Assembly: GCA_001695595.3 (NCBI GenBank) | Contig: MBPM02000027.1 | Coordinates: 248,001-312,000, forward strand | Direction of reading: 5' to 3' | DNA: 64,000 nucleotides | Source: Plasmopara viticola | Taxonomy: Eukaryota; Oomycota; Peronosporomycetes; Peronosporales; Peronosporaceae | Shown here: piece after piece, positions 33,626-45,766 of the stretch | Layout of the letters: every line of letters starts with the position of its first letter | Numbering within the stretch: position 1 is the stretch's first letter | Notes under the pieces: model-generated | Databases searched by the model: none | Told to the model about the DNA's origin: nothing | Seen by the model: the letters and a program-made list of their open reading frames with translations, nothing else | Translations under genes and position numbers: made by a program

Positions 33626-35854
33626 ATGTCTTCTCCTTCCCCACCGTCGTCGCCGTCTGCTGGTACCTCACCTCAAGCAAGTGTTGAACCAGCGTCGACA
33701 GAGACATGCGTGACAACGCCAATTTGTACTGCGTTTGTTGGCGACGAAGCAACCGAAGAACAAAACGCTCTCGGTGAGGAAGACATGGAATACACCAGCA
33801 TGTCTACGTTTAATGCACCGTGCGTTGGAGATGGAGACAATGAAGCGAGCTTTTGGGATATCATTGCCGAGTCCCACATGAGACTGGAAAATTACAGCGA
33901 GCAGTCCATTGATCAGGAAATGTCGGAACCAACGTCGGGATTAATGTCTCCGATTCGGTCGACGACTACTCCAGTGACATTCACGCCTTTGATGCCTTCG
34001 CCTCTTCCTTCGACGAACTTGCCGATGGGGTATGAAGAGTAAGCTTTCTTTCTGTTTGAATGATTTCTTTCGTGCTATGCTATCATGCTGTGCTGTATTC
34101 TGATAAAAAACTGATTGATGTCTCGTCAGCTTGCTCGGTGGTACAGCATTACCACTTTCGCCTTCACCATTGCTAATGCAACATCAGCCCATATTCCCGG
34201 GGGTGACAAGGCCAAGCCACTACATCACCTTTGACTTGCGGCTGGACGGCACACCTTTCCGTATGAAACGTGCATATTTTTCATGCATTTGGTGGCCTTT
34301 TCACTGAGTATTTTAATCGTCCTCTTTAGCACTGTCTAAGCCTATCATTCGAGAGGACGGTCTTTTGCTTGTAGGTACAGAGATCGTGGGTGATCCTTCA
34401 CTCCGGACCGATGAGAACAACCGGATCTTCGTGACAAACTTCTTGTCTTCAGGAACACCAGCCCACATCGCGGTCAAAGAAGTATCATAATACAGTTAGT
34501 CATGGGTAAGTTAAAGTTAGATTCTTACACTATTCTTCGCGTACCTGTAGGAAGTCCGCGACATCCATTGGTTGGGATCGTGCGCCGCCGTTGTCGCAAT
34601 CGGCAAAGAGATCCATGTTATCCAATTAAAAGATGTTGGAGGCTCCTGCAGACTTCAAAGTAAGTACTTGAGCTGTTATTTGGTTCCGGTCTTGTCGATC
34701 TGACCTGCCTCACTGCAGATCCGATCAACAGGGTCCACTCAGACACAATTAGAGAGCTTGCTGTCTCGCCAACGATGGACACACACGTCTTATCTGGAGG
34801 TACGCAGCGCACCTTTTTTACTGTTATAATACTGATAATGCTTGCTGTGATCAGGATTTGACGAAACAGTGGTTTTGACTGATGTTCGAAATCTCGGGGA
34901 TCCACAAGCTGCTGCAGTCGTCGGGAAATTCGATGCCCACGATGTGGTGAGCAGTGTTCGCTGGTCACCATTGGATACTCAAATGAGCTGGACAACCGAT
35001 GGAGGCGATTTCCAAGTCGTTGACATTCGCGTTCGCTCCCCACAACTTCAAATGCCTCTTTACTCGTTTGTAGTAAGTAATCTCTCGCTATTGTGGTCTT
35101 TTTAACGCGCTACCAGCAATTCTTGTTTGAAAATGATCTAGAACATGAACATCTTAGGTGGTCTCTTCGCACACGAATACCTGAACACCTTCACGGTTGT
35201 CCTAGGATTCGAGCGAGGTCATATGGCTTTTGTTGATCTCCGCATGCCTCGACAGAATTGTTGGTACAGAAGCGAAAAAGTTGATTGAAAACAAAGTTTA
35301 CATGATGACTTACACTGCTTTGAGGCCCAAATTTTAGCACCTCATTGATCGATTCAAAATTGACGGGGGTTGGTGAAATTCGACGGTCTAAAACGAACAA
35401 GCTGACTGTATTTGGTCGCGGGGGGTGCGAAGTCCTGCTTTAAGTTGTCTGCTTTCACGACCAAACTTACGCTGATTGCTCACAATATGATCAGATTCGC
35501 AAGGGCGAATTTCAATGGGGCAGCCGGTAGCTTAGAACAGCTCACTCTGTACGTGTGATTGTTGATTCATTTCACGCCAAGGTGTTTGCTGACAATAGCT
35601 GGATGAGGACTATTGTACAGGCACCAGCAACAACCCTTGAGTTCGTACAAAACTAGCGGTGACTTTTCTTATGAACGAGGACATTATCTTGCAGCCTCCG
35701 ACAAGTGCGTGGAAGCAATAAACTAGTTTTAAACTCTACTGACGGCTTACGTTGTCTTGTCAACAACACTAGCTTGGGAATTGTGGCCGTGTACACGGAG
35801 GATACCATCTTTGAAGCGCCAACAGATTTTAACACCAATGTTGCCGCGTGGTAA
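33626..35854 (+). CDS. WD40-repeat-type protein
   Basis: At least ten exons. The first seven close in phase: 33626-34038, 34130-34260, 34330-34481, 34551-34659, 34719-34799, 34855-35072 and 35142-35263. An eighth exon starts at 35338. Exons between about 35420 and 35854 were only roughly traced, with the final block ending FEAPTDFNTNVAAW. The N terminus (residues 1-180) is Ser/Thr/Pro-rich and likely disordered. From about residue 200, propeller-like repeats appear: VRDIHWLGSCAAVVAIGKEIHVIQL, INRVHSDTIRELAVSP, DETVVLTDVRNL, DAHDVVSSVRWSPLDTQMSW and HEYLNTFTVVLGFERGHMAFVDLRM. No family name is certain. WD40 propellers act as protein-interaction platforms. The stop is 91 bases from the stop of the convergent gene. 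Confidence 0.75.
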
Positions 35855-35945
35855 AGCGAAGGTGTCTAAGTTTCAATGCAAACTCATTGTTTATTAACTT
35901 CGCCTCCATAAACCAAAGGGCTATGTATCTCTAGCGTTGCTTAAA

Positions 35946-37647
35946 TTAGTTGTGCTGCATGCGCGATATTTCTTGCAGTAATTTAGTCAAAAAGCTTTGC
36001 GACTTCAAATTAACAAAACTGTCAAAGTGAGACCAAGAGTAGCCGTCGGTGTGTGCGAGATCACTGCTCGTATCTAATGCAGTAGGTATCAGTATTGTTA
36101 GTTCAAGACGACGATAATGTATGGTCATCTTATACCTGAATGCATCGCGAGTTGAACACGTCCAAGGGCATTACACTCGTACCACTCTGTTTCTGTATTT
36201 CGCGACTTGTTCGACAACCCAATCATGGTAGATGCCAGTTGCGTCCGCAGCACAGAAGATTGAAGACTTTGCGATAATTTTATGCGGGTGGAACGTTTTA
36301 ATTCCCCCAAACCCGCTTGGATACGCTGCAGTGCATTCACGTGTTGGTCCGTGCACATGTAGAGCATTTCAATTAGTCGAATTACAGATAGACAAGCCTG
36401 CTCGCCCTCTTGCTTAAGAAACAAGTCTGGCTCACTACTGTTGTCACTCTTATCACTTTTCCTTTCCTTTTCATAGTCTTCATCGTCATACACGTGCTTC
36501 CACAGCTGGAGCCCCCATCCGATTGCACGAAATATCACGGTGTTATTGCGCAATTTGGTGGACTTTAAACGTGACTTTGCCCGTGCTCTTACTGAAGTTT
36601 GAACAATACTATCGCTTTGCAACAATGCAAACAGGCGAGTACGGAAAAACCACGACTTTCCCTCGATACGCTCGTACCGCGAACGACACGCATACATATC
36701 TTGCTGGAAGCAATAGATATAAAATTGTATCACGAGTAAGTTGCGTCGCCAGCTCTCGTCTTTCTGGGGCTTCCCATCGTCTCCGACTCGTCCGTTGCCA
36801 CTTGCTTCTTGCAACGCTGTCGCAAGTGGCTCCCACCGATTCGGAAACGTAAGTGCACAGCTACACGAAGTAGCTTTGTCAAACACAAACACTAGCGCTC
36901 CATAGATGGCCACAGCGTCATTGTACGCAATGGCTTCGTGACTCTGGATACGGTCAATCAGTTCAGCATATAGTAGATCTGACGGGTATTCTCTGCCAAG
37001 TACCACGACGCTTCTAAGCGTCGCAATAGCCGCTCCCGGATCATTTGTGCTAAGTGAAGTTACCATATCGAATACCAGGGACGCGTTCATTGACGACTTG
37101 AGTGTCGACGAGGGCGTAATCGGTTTTAAGTCACTCGATTGATTAGTCGGCGGCGTGCTAGAAGCCGATACTGCTTTAATTGTCGCACGTCGCTTAGATG
37201 CATTTTCCGACGTCGATTGGGAAGAAGAGCTGCCGGTGATTGAGCGACTATTCGCCTTAGTGGTGGTACGAGGACGGCGAGGCGGTGTCTTTGTTGGAGA
37301 CGTGATAGAACTCTTTTGACGGGTAAACTTGGCATCAGAGCTCAGCATTATATCAATATCGACGTCACTATCACTATCACTATCCATTAGGATACTGCTG
37401 AGGTCAGCGGAGACAGCGCGACGAGCCGAAGCGCGAGTCTTACACTTGTCATGAGCGTCTGGAAGTAGTTTTACATGTGTAGATTAAATAGAGTAGTTTA
37501 TTACAAACAAGATAATAGCAATTGCAGTATCATGACACTTAAAAGATACTAGTTAATGTCTTTAAAGGCCGCAAGCAGTTCGAACGCACCATCAGATAGG
37601 AGATCAACTGCATCTTCCACCACGTCCGTAGCAGCTATGGGATTCAT
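35946..37647 (-). CDS. Uncharacterised 502-residue protein
   Basis: Exons 37647-37590, 37458-36136 and 36073-35946; introns are 131 and 62 bases and phases close. The N terminus is acidic (VVEDAVDLLSD), then carries an Asp/Ser run (DSDSDSDVDIDIML, about residues 45-58) and a basic, Ser/Thr/Pro-rich linker to about residue 140. The rest is a predicted helical fold with blocks LVFDMVTSLSTNDPGAAIATLRSVV, LLVIQFYIYCFQQDMYACRSRYERIEGKSWF, and FRAIGWGLQLWKHVYDDEDYE. No catalytic motif or membrane segment is visible. I do not recognise the family; a nuclear scaffold is possible from the acidic and basic linkers, but this is only inference. The start lies 9 bases from the stop of the next gene upstream on the same strand. 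Confidence 0.7.
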
Positions 37648-37656
37648 AATGCGAAT

Positions 37657-39819
37657 TTAAGATGTGTCACTTAAACGAGGACTATATATAGTGACATGGT
37701 TTTGGCTGACGTTTTTACGTGCAGGTGGAGATGGAGAAGACCTTGACGTGGCTGCACCAACGTTTAAAGTACTGCTGACACTGAATGGTAAAGAACCGAA
37801 TTTCTGACGCAAGGTATCGGAGTGGACGACTGCAACGTCTGTCGCGTGAATTTCGTCCTCATCTTCAACGACAATTTTACCCTCTTTAGAGCGCGGCGCA
37901 TTGCTTTTTCGCCGTAAAGTGGACGGCGGCTCAACACAGCAGATATTCGACATTTTAAGTGCAGCTTGATCGCCATCCTCTCTCTTTCCTTGGTACTGGC
38001 GCAGACGATGCAACGTGTCGCTGATGTTCGGCGGGACAGCACCTTCAGTCTCCTCTAGGATCTTGGCCATTATCAACTGCATGATGCGCTCTTCAATAAT
38101 CCCAATCTGGCGCATCAAACACGATTCCCGTTTTACCTTGAGCACACACAAAAAAGATGAAACTTGCTAGGGAAGTCGATTAGCTTCAGGCGTTCCCTAC
38201 CGTGCTATCAAAGTCTGCTTCAGTATGATCATCAGGAAAAAACTCGTTGTAAACATCTTGAACTGGATCACGAAGACATTTCACTCTACGTCGAAGGGTT
38301 AAACAATGTCGTTTTAGCGCGCGTACTGGATCAAGTTGCATGGGAGACGTACGCTTCAGCAAAAGTGTCTGCATCCTTCGTCCATCGTTTAATTTGGACA
38401 TCATTCGCATCGATAACTTTTTGAACTTCAACTTTGTACAACAATTAGCAAAAGCCAACATTAAATTTCCATAACACACTGAACCATTGATGCGCATGAG
38501 CAGACCTGAAGAATTCTCGGTATTGCCAGTATGGTTACCGTCTCCCGCCCCAGTAAACCGCGCGATATCTTCGATAAGTTGAGCAATCGACTCGTTTAAA
38601 GCTGCATCTAAATTTTGACAATCCATCACAATAATTAACACATCATAATTGCAACAATTTCACATACTCGTTGAGGTCTGTGCTTCGATGCGAGCAAACA
38701 TTTCAGCTTTAGTGCGTTCTTGGTCGTTGTACAGACTCAAAAACTCACTTAAGTTTTTCACATTCATCTCATTAACGATGCGGTCAAGGAGCAGCTTTTT
38801 TTGCTCAAATGACACAATCTTTTGCTCTAAGTTGGCTCTTTTCCACTTTGAAAGTCTGTGTCAAACGTTCAACATACCATTACAATAAAATTTCGTTCAT
38901 GTATACAAGATTGAAGATTTCCATCCTCACCTCAAATGTTGCTTTCGACGAGAAGCAATGTTGTTCTCAAAAATGCTGTATCGCTGAAACACAAAACGTC
39001 ATCAATCACTGAGCACATGTACGTCATGTGCTTACTCACATCAGATTCAGAGACATGTTGAGCCGAAGCACCTTGTTTTTCTGCTCGTTGAACTGCCTCC
39101 AGTTCTGTCAACAGTAGGTGGCGTTCAAGTCGAAACGTCTGCTTTTCCGAGTCAAAGTCTCGTGCTGTAGCAGCAACTTCACTCTTGACGTCAGCAGCTT
39201 GCTGCTTTAATTGTGCCATCTCTTCTTGAGCGCGCTTGATATCTTCTTCTTCGATTTGAATGTCCTTAAGCATTTGCGTCTCCGTCGCGAGCGCATCCAG
39301 CCTCTTTCGCCGTGTCTCATCGATGGCGCATTTCAGCGTCTGGAGCTCCAAAGCACGCTCCGCCACAGCAACTTTAAGTCGTTCCTCGGTTCGTAACTTC
39401 TTTATTTTTGCCACTTCATCAATAACTTCCTGGTCTTGCCTTCCCATGTATCCTTCTCGGTCCTTGTCCGACTGCGAAATCAATGGTAGCTGCTGCTTTG
39501 CAACAGCACTTTTACCTCCTACCGTCGGATTGACCTTCGCAACAACGACATTTTTGCTTCTTCCCGAACCTTTGGCGTTCACAGTTTCATTTCCTAGCTG
39601 CGATACTGCATTCCTCTCTCTCAGCTGCTTGTTCGCCTCGGCCACCTTGGTTTCTAGTTCGGCAAGTTTCTTCCTCTCTGCTTGCAGCTTAATCAACGTC
39701 AAATCTCCCTCGGTACGAATGCGTTCGAGCTCATCTTCGTACTGCAAGTACAATGGATTCATTAAGTGCGAGTCATCTACCGAGCTCCCCTTCTTCTTAA
39801 CGATAGCTTGTGCCCCCAT
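37657..39819 (-). CDS. Coiled-coil protein, outer-dynein-arm docking complex-like
   Basis: 595 residues from seven exons: 39819-39040, 38983-38931, 38855-38668, 38607-38485, 38431-38353, 38285-38201 and 38136-37657; all phases close exactly. Long coiled coils dominate residues 20-330 (YLQYEDELERIRTEGDLTLIKL, KIKKLRTEERLKVAVAERAL, IEEEDIKRAQEEMAQLKQQA). A later NLSEFLSLYNDQERTKAEMF block and an RQIGIIEERIMQLI block match the order of the FxxxExxNxxLFNYxNxL and YLGxIExRxxELL motifs of CCDC114/CCDC63/ODA1 docking-complex proteins, which are about this length. These attach outer dynein arms to the flagellar doublet. If right, the organism retains flagellate zoospores. A different coiled-coil family remains possible. 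Confidence 0.6.
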
Positions 39820-39929
39820 TTTCGACGTAATCGGTTACCGGTATGTTGAAGTGGGCACTTTGCAAATCGTGCAGTCATTACGGTATATTGATCTTGAAAA
39901 ACGTATTTAGATTCGAACCGAATAAGACA
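39820..39929. promoter_or_regulatory. 110-base bidirectional spacer
   Basis: Separates the divergent start codons of the docking-complex-like gene and the guanylyltransferase-like gene. No specific motif was identified. Confidence 0.4.
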
Positions 39930-42094
39930 ATGGCGTCGAGCGTGGGTCCTACCGATTCGCACACGATCGCGGGCGTGCCCGTGGAGCTGGGGCAGCCCGT
40001 ACACGTAAACACTAAAAAGCAGCTACAGCGGCAAATCAATGCCATCGTGTCTTGGAATGAAGTTGACCGTGCGCCTGTGAACGTGGCACAAACGATGGTG
40101 CGTGGCAATGAGCACCAAATTGGCGAACATCCTTACTTCGTGTGCGAAAAGTCGGTGGGTGTGCGCTACTTGGCACTGCTCGTGCAAGGTCGTTGCTACC
40201 TTATATCTCAGAACTATGACATCCGCGACGTGGCGCTCTTCTGTCCAGTGCGGCCCGACCGCTTGCAGCCTGGAGCTGACCGCAACACGGTCGTGCCGCA
40301 TCAATGGACCATTCTGGACGGACTTATGGTGTGTGACAAAGATGGCAGCAAGTCGGTTCTTACACTGCTACTGTACGACATTTTAGCTTTGAATGGCAGT
40401 CCCGTGATGTCTTCAAAGCTGCAGGATCGACTCAAGTTGATTCAGAACGACGTGGTGGGTCCACGCAAGCAGCTGCTTCCACCGAAAGGACAGCCTCCTG
40501 ACATGTTCCAGCTCGTGTTGCAGTCCATGTATCCTATCAACCGTGTGGGGCATGTGATTCGTAGTATTTTACCCAGAGTTTCTCAAACAAGACAGAATGC
40601 GGGGCTGCTGTTTACACCCGTACTACTTCCTTACACGCCTGGACACTCAAAGGGGCTCTTTCATTGGACGCCGACGTCAATGCTATGTGCAGACTTTCAG
40701 CTGAGTGTTGAGTGGAGAGGACGTCCACCAAAGCCAGGGTTTAAACTTATGATCCATGACAAACGCACCCAAATCTTCCACGACTGGGTCACGTTTGCAT
40801 CCGGTAATTGTGGATTGTGTTTTTATGACAGGGGCCGATATCGCTCACAGTATTATTTATATGATTCTAGACGACTTTGAGGCTTTTCGACAGGACAAAA
40901 AGGCTTCTTCGCGCATTGTGGAGTGTGTCTACGATCCCGATTGGCTCACGTATATTCCGTCGCATGACAAGAGTACGTGGGAATCTGGAAGCGCAGAGTT
41001 CAATGCCACCGAGCGCGGCCTCGGATGGCGACAAGGTACATCCCTATAAGAGGTATAGCAAGACTTTTAAAGTCATCTTCATCGGTGTTTGTTTCCTTCA
41101 AATCAGGTGGCTGGAAGTTTGTTCGATGCCGTCCGGACCGCGCCATGCCGCTCGAGCGCACGTTTCTCGAGACTGTTGAAAAGGCAATTGTTGAAAACAT
41201 AAAGTTGGAAGAGATTGAGCGATTTTTTCCCGAGGATACTAGTAAAAAGTCAGTATCTTCGCAGCAAAAGAGCCGAAATGAAAGTCTTTCGACGTCCGAA
41301 GTAAGTTTTGTCAGTGTTCATGCTGTATCGTTGACAGCATTACAATACTCTTGTGGGATGCTTCAGGAATTTACGCCACCAAGCAAAAAGAAGCGAGGTA
41401 GTGTCAGTGCAGCAAGTGGCAGTCAAAACACTGGCACAGGTGTGTGCTATGACTTTCAAAATAAGGGCGTCTGCCAGCGCGGTCGCTTTTGTCACTTTTC
41501 ACATTGTGCATGCAATTCAACGTGTTCGTGCACACCAGCCAAGAATACTTATGGTATCGAATTGCACAGGCGAGGAGATGATGAAGGTTTTATTTCACCT
41601 TTTTGTTGCTATGGTGTCGTGCAGGCCAACGACCCTCTTATCGAAGAAATGACTACGATGCGCCACCGTCACCTGAACTCGCGCCTTCGATCAGTGATGC
41701 AATTGGAGTGCCAGACAAGCCTCCTGTGTTGCGTCATACTACCTCATTGGACCGTGATATAAGTATGAAGACCGACAGTAATATCGGAGAAGAGGAAGAA
41801 GCGGGAGAACTTACTGACAACAGTATGTCAAGTGTAAGCCTTTGTTGTTGACAATATTATTGTATTGACACTGTATGGATGTCAGGTAATTTACACATAA
41901 ACAGCATCTTCGCGCCTCTCGAGAACTTTGATAAGGAAACAATCGCTGCTAAACGCGCTCAGCTGACAGCGCTTGGAAATCGTCGCATTTGGGCAAGTTT
42001 AGGACTTGAAGACAAGCCGCAGCGGACGCGGCCCTGTGGACTTATCGTAAACAAGTCTGGTGAAGTAGTATATGTCCGACCGTTGGAGAAGTAA
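39930..42094 (+). CDS. Degenerate mRNA guanylyltransferase fused to a CCCH zinc finger
   Basis: 611 residues from exons 39930-40803, 40871-41035, 41107-41300, 41367-41553, 41625-41831 and 41886-42094; all phases close. Residues 55-390 follow the capping guanylyltransferase layout. PYFVCEKSVGVRYL occupies the motif I position, RCYLISQNYD motif III, WTILDGLMV motif IIIa, NAGLLFTPVLLPYTPG motif IV, GLFHWTPTSMLCADF motif V, and SRIVEC then WKFVRCRPDR motif VI. Key residues are changed. KxDG is KSVG (nucleophile K74 kept, Asp76 lost). The Glu of LDGE is Leu. The Asp before motif IV GL is Ala. Both lysines of KWKP are gone, and the motif VI Lys is Arg. A CCCH finger follows: C438-x8-C447-x5-C453-x3-H457, then a Cys-rich CACNSTCSC. 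Catalysis of GMP transfer is unlikely; an RNA- or cap-binding role is inferred. Confidence 0.9.
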
Positions 42095-42244
42095 GGTCCG
42101 CAATGTTGCTTACAAATTTATTAGACAGACGTCCGCTCTTATTATCAATCCACACGTGTCACGAAGTTCATAAGTAGTGGCCATGCTGCTATTTGACAAG
42201 TGGCGAGTTGTACCAATGCGTGAGCTAATTACAGTCCAATAAAT

Positions 42245-43024
42245 CTACTGCAACTTTGGGGCAGCCTTCCGCGGCAGGTCTTCAAACACCATCGTGCCGT
42301 CTTTCAAGCCCTGAATCTCATCTTTTGTAAGAAATCGACCTCCAGGGCCACGCGGCCGCCGCATGGCGTGTTTGTGACGAGAGTCATGCAGATACGCCTT
42401 GCGCTGGCGATTATTCCCCAGTTTGGCCTCGAGTTTCGCTCGTTGTTGACGACGAATCATAATGCGATGGTACTGCTTGGCGTTCACATATACCGGCTCC
42501 TCCTCCGTGGCCTCAGCCGAGTTGGGAGTCGCAGGACGTGGAAACATCGACTGAGAAAGCTTGAGCGATCCAGAGAGATTCCTTTCAGATACATGCAATA
42601 GACACAAGCAAATTATCACAATCTTACCATGTACGGCTGCATCATGGCGTTCGAGCTGTACATGGCGCGCAGCTGCTCACTATTGGTTTGTTGCTGCAAA
42701 ACCATGTCACACAGAACGCGTTACTCGTCTAAACCGCCCATTTGTCATATCTACAACGTCTCCATTACCATCTGTAGCAGCGCAATAGAGCAATCGTGAG
42801 TAATATAAAGCAGTAAAGCACATGCGTCAGCGTTGATTTCACTTGTCGATCTCGACAAGTATTCAACGTACAAGCTGCTGGATGCATTGTTGTTGTTGCT
42901 GCTGAAACAACGCAAGCTGCGCCTGAAGGTCCGCCTGCGAGGCGTCACTGCTGGGCGTTGCGTTAGTGTCCGAGTCGGTGAAGACCAACTTGGTGTCTGC
43001 GCTGCTACTCGTAGTGTCCTCCAT
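42245..43024 (-). CDS. NF-YA: CCAAT-binding factor subunit A
   Basis: 174 residues from exons 43024-42872, 42693-42628 and 42550-42245; phases close. The last exon holds the full NF-YA/HAP2 core: VYVNAKQYHRIMIRRQQRAK (NF-YB/NF-YC interaction helix) and RKAYLHDSRHKHAMRRPRGPGGRF (CCAAT-box recognition helix and linker). The N terminus is short and carries a Gln-rich activation-like stretch (ALFQQQQQQCIQQL). Gln-rich N termini are common in this family. The protein works as a trimer with NF-YB and NF-YC. The intron 2 acceptor is ambiguous by three codons (TTTCTCAG at 42551 is preferred). It is convergent with the guanylyltransferase-like gene, with stops 150 bases apart. Confidence 0.95.
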
Positions 43025-43538
43025 ACTACTGCTGTAATAGAGTGCGTGACGTATTAACATTAGTCATCAGGTCAGGCAAGTAGTAGATGCCATGGCGAGA
43101 GCTCTCGTCGGTAAAGACGTACCTCGCTTAGTTTCTTAGTATTAAGCGGAAGTGGGGTTTAAAGCGCTCTAATTATTTTTAATGCTTTCTTATTGGATTA
43201 AAAGCGTCTAGTATGAATACTCTTTGAGCTTTAAGCGACACACTGAACGCGATGAGAAGCGACGCCGACTTCGCACACATTCAAGTTCTTGATGGCCATG
43301 CGCTGGTACCTAGTACACATTGTGAGCCAATGATACACCTTAGCCAGGTCCTGACGACCGTTGAATGTACAGAGTGCGCTGTCGACGGAGCCTAATTCGA
43401 GCAAGTATGCCATCGATGCGCACAACCGATCGATTCTAGAGCTCGGCAATCTGTCCGAAGTATAATTGCTGTGTACTTTGTGGTCTTGCAGCTTATTGGC
43501 GCTAATACATAGCTTGTGCTGCGAAGCAGCTGTCGAAA
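43025..43538. other. Spacer between NF-YA and the LRR gene, coding status unclear
   Basis: A plus-strand frame from an ATG at 43252 (MRSDADFAHIQVLDGHALVP, with a later CxxC pair) could be a 5' exon of the LRR gene but hits a stop at about 43399. On the minus strand 43560-43231 is open for 109 codons. Neither joins to a neighbour by a convincing splice, so I do not call a gene here. Confidence 0.35.
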
Positions 43539-45766
43539 ATGTACTCGCTGGACGTGTCATTCAACAAGATAGCGTCATTGCGCAACGTCAGCACCGCAAA
43601 AGCGCTAAAAGAGCTTAAAATCTACAGCAATAAACTTACGAACACGCTTGGTTTGAAAACGTGAGAGGAAAATGTGTTTGTTAGGTGTGTGCAAGGGGTG
43701 ATCTCCTTACTTGTTGTATCTGGTGTTCAGCAACTCAAATTTGGAAGATCTTCAAATGAATGACAACCATATCGAGAAGATTTCTAGCGACTTTTTGGCT
43801 TTGGGGAAGCTAAGATATCTTTGGCTCAATAACAACAAAATTGAACGTTTCGCAACTTACGAGAATGCAAGCTCTTGGTGCACCTGGACCTGGGCCGTAA
43901 CATGCTTCACGGTGTAGCGTCCGAGGTTCGTATTACTTTTGGTTTAACATTTCTAAAAGCGTATATGCAAACTTGAGGATTCATCTACTCTTTACAGGGC
44001 TTGGATGCATTGATCAATTTGGAGTACTTGAATCTTGCAGGAAACAAGTTGACATCTATGGGCAACTTTGTCCACCTCACTAAATTGGAAGAGCTAGACT
44101 TGTCTGACAACAATCTGACAGCATTTCAAGGCACAATGCCTGCAAATTTAGTGGTTGGCAAACACCACTTTTGTTATGACATGAAAGGTTATTTATGCAG
44201 CTGTTTGACTCTAGATCCTTCGAGTCAATGCAAATCAAATCGCGAACTTTGAAGGATTAGTTGCGCCACTGGACAAGTTAAATGAGCTTTACGCACACGA
44301 CAATGTCATTCAAGACTTGAAAGCGCTCTCTGTGAGGTGCCCTCAGCTTGAATCTGTTGACTTACGCAACAACCAGATCAAGTCAAGCTCAGAAATTGCG
44401 GTTCTAGCAAACTGTAAGGCTTTGCAAGATATTTGGCTACACGGTAATCCATGCTGTTCATTAAGCAGGTATTGGATGGGATATTCTTTTACTTATAGTA
44501 GAAGTGGCACTGACAAGCGCTGGATATGTTGTGATTTAATAGCTACTTTGTTGACGTGATGACGGCACTTCCGGGTCTAAAAACTTTGGATGCACTCACC
44601 GATACGCAATTGAATATTTGCTTTGAAAAGCTTAGAGGCAGTGGTAGCAAACAGGATGAGCTGCTCATTTCTTCTAGGGCCTCGACGCCCTCGCATCGTC
44701 CTGGATCTGCAGCATCTCAACCAAATAGTGCTCGTGGGCGATTTGCTCTGGGAAGACCAGCTACACCCAACACCCCACCCGTCTTTCTCACGCCTTCAAT
44801 TGGTATGCGTTGCTTTTTTTCAAATGATCTATATGCCTAAAAAAATTCATTCTTTGGTTAGGATACCGCATTAAAGTAATTGATACAGACGAGCTAACCA
44901 GAGCCCGAGAGGAAGTAAATTGTCGGCTGCAGAAAATGAAACATTTGTTGACGCGTGCGGCAAGCACACCCGATATGACTATTGTGTCAAACGACAGGCC
45001 TGTTGTGATGGAGCACGTGTCACGAGTAGAACCAACTCACCAGTACCCTTTGGCTCGTGCAGACTTGATTCCAGCTGCCATCGCATCTACTGATATGGAG
45101 GCTCGACTGCCGGAGGCAGATAATGCAACAAAGCTCACTTCTTCGGTGACTTTGCCTGTCAGTGGCGCTCTTAAATTGAGTCGAAATCCAAAGTTTGTGC
45201 CTCGAGTGAGAACGGTGCAATCGCTTCTTATAAGAAGATCATGCGTGGATGCGGGTACAGATCCCTTAGAATCGCTTGTGAGATCGCGTGATTCCATTGT
45301 TGGTAATACGTCTACATCTGGTTGCGAGATGGAATCACAGACCTCAACGCCGCCGGCTCCAATTCTATCAGTGTCAAAATCAGGGTCTGTGTCTAGTTTG
45401 GGGCGAATTTTTACTGCAAAAGTAGAAAACCAACAGCACGAGATAATTAATGAAAGGCATACATCAGTCGAAGGACAGCAAGATGGTCAATCCATTGAAA
45501 CTGAGATGAAACAGTTTCTCTTGCAGCACGTATTAGAATGCTCGGACGACAATCAAAACATTGTAAGAGAAACTACGGAAAAGGACATTGATGTCGCCGC
45601 ACTTTGGTCGGAAAGTCCTCAATTGCATGTAGAGCACATCAAGACAGCAGAGTTGCGCAAACCTCCAGCTTTGCTTGCAAGAAAAGGGTACCGCTCTTTT
45701 AGGATGCCTTCGCGACCATCCAGCTCTCGAAGCACTTGGCATGAAAAAAGCAGTATGCTGAAATAA
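43539..45766 (+). CDS. Leucine-rich-repeat protein (frameshift in exon 2)
   Basis: Six exons: 43539-43660, 43731-43925, 43998-4415x, about 44216-44468, 44550-44811 and 44863-45766. About eight SDS22/LRRC-type repeats are seen: YSLDVSFNKIASL, LKELKIYSNKLT, NLEDLQMNDNHIEKIS, LRYLWLNNNKIE, LLVHLDLGRNML, NLEYLNLAGNKLTSM, LEELDLSDNNLTAF, LNELYAHDNVI and LESVDLRNNQI. An LRR cap follows (DVMTALPGLKTLDALT), then a long Ser/Pro-rich, low-complexity tail. Exon 2 breaks frame at about 43852: KIERF continues as LRECKLLVHLDLGRN only if one T is added to the TTT run. With that base the exon length restores phase to exon 3. So this is either a sequencing/assembly indel or a recent lesion. Partner binding, possibly axonemal, is only an inference. 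Confidence 0.78.

Noticed and set aside
40804..40831. 28-base intron in the guanylyltransferase-like gene
   Set aside because: A 67-base intron from the same donor to the acceptor at 40870 gives the right phase and a normal length; the 28-base version would be far shorter than all others here.
43231..43560. 109-codon minus-strand frame next to the LRR gene
   Set aside because: It overlaps the LRR start, has no domain and no splice partners. A plus-strand exon at the same place is equally possible, so no gene is called.
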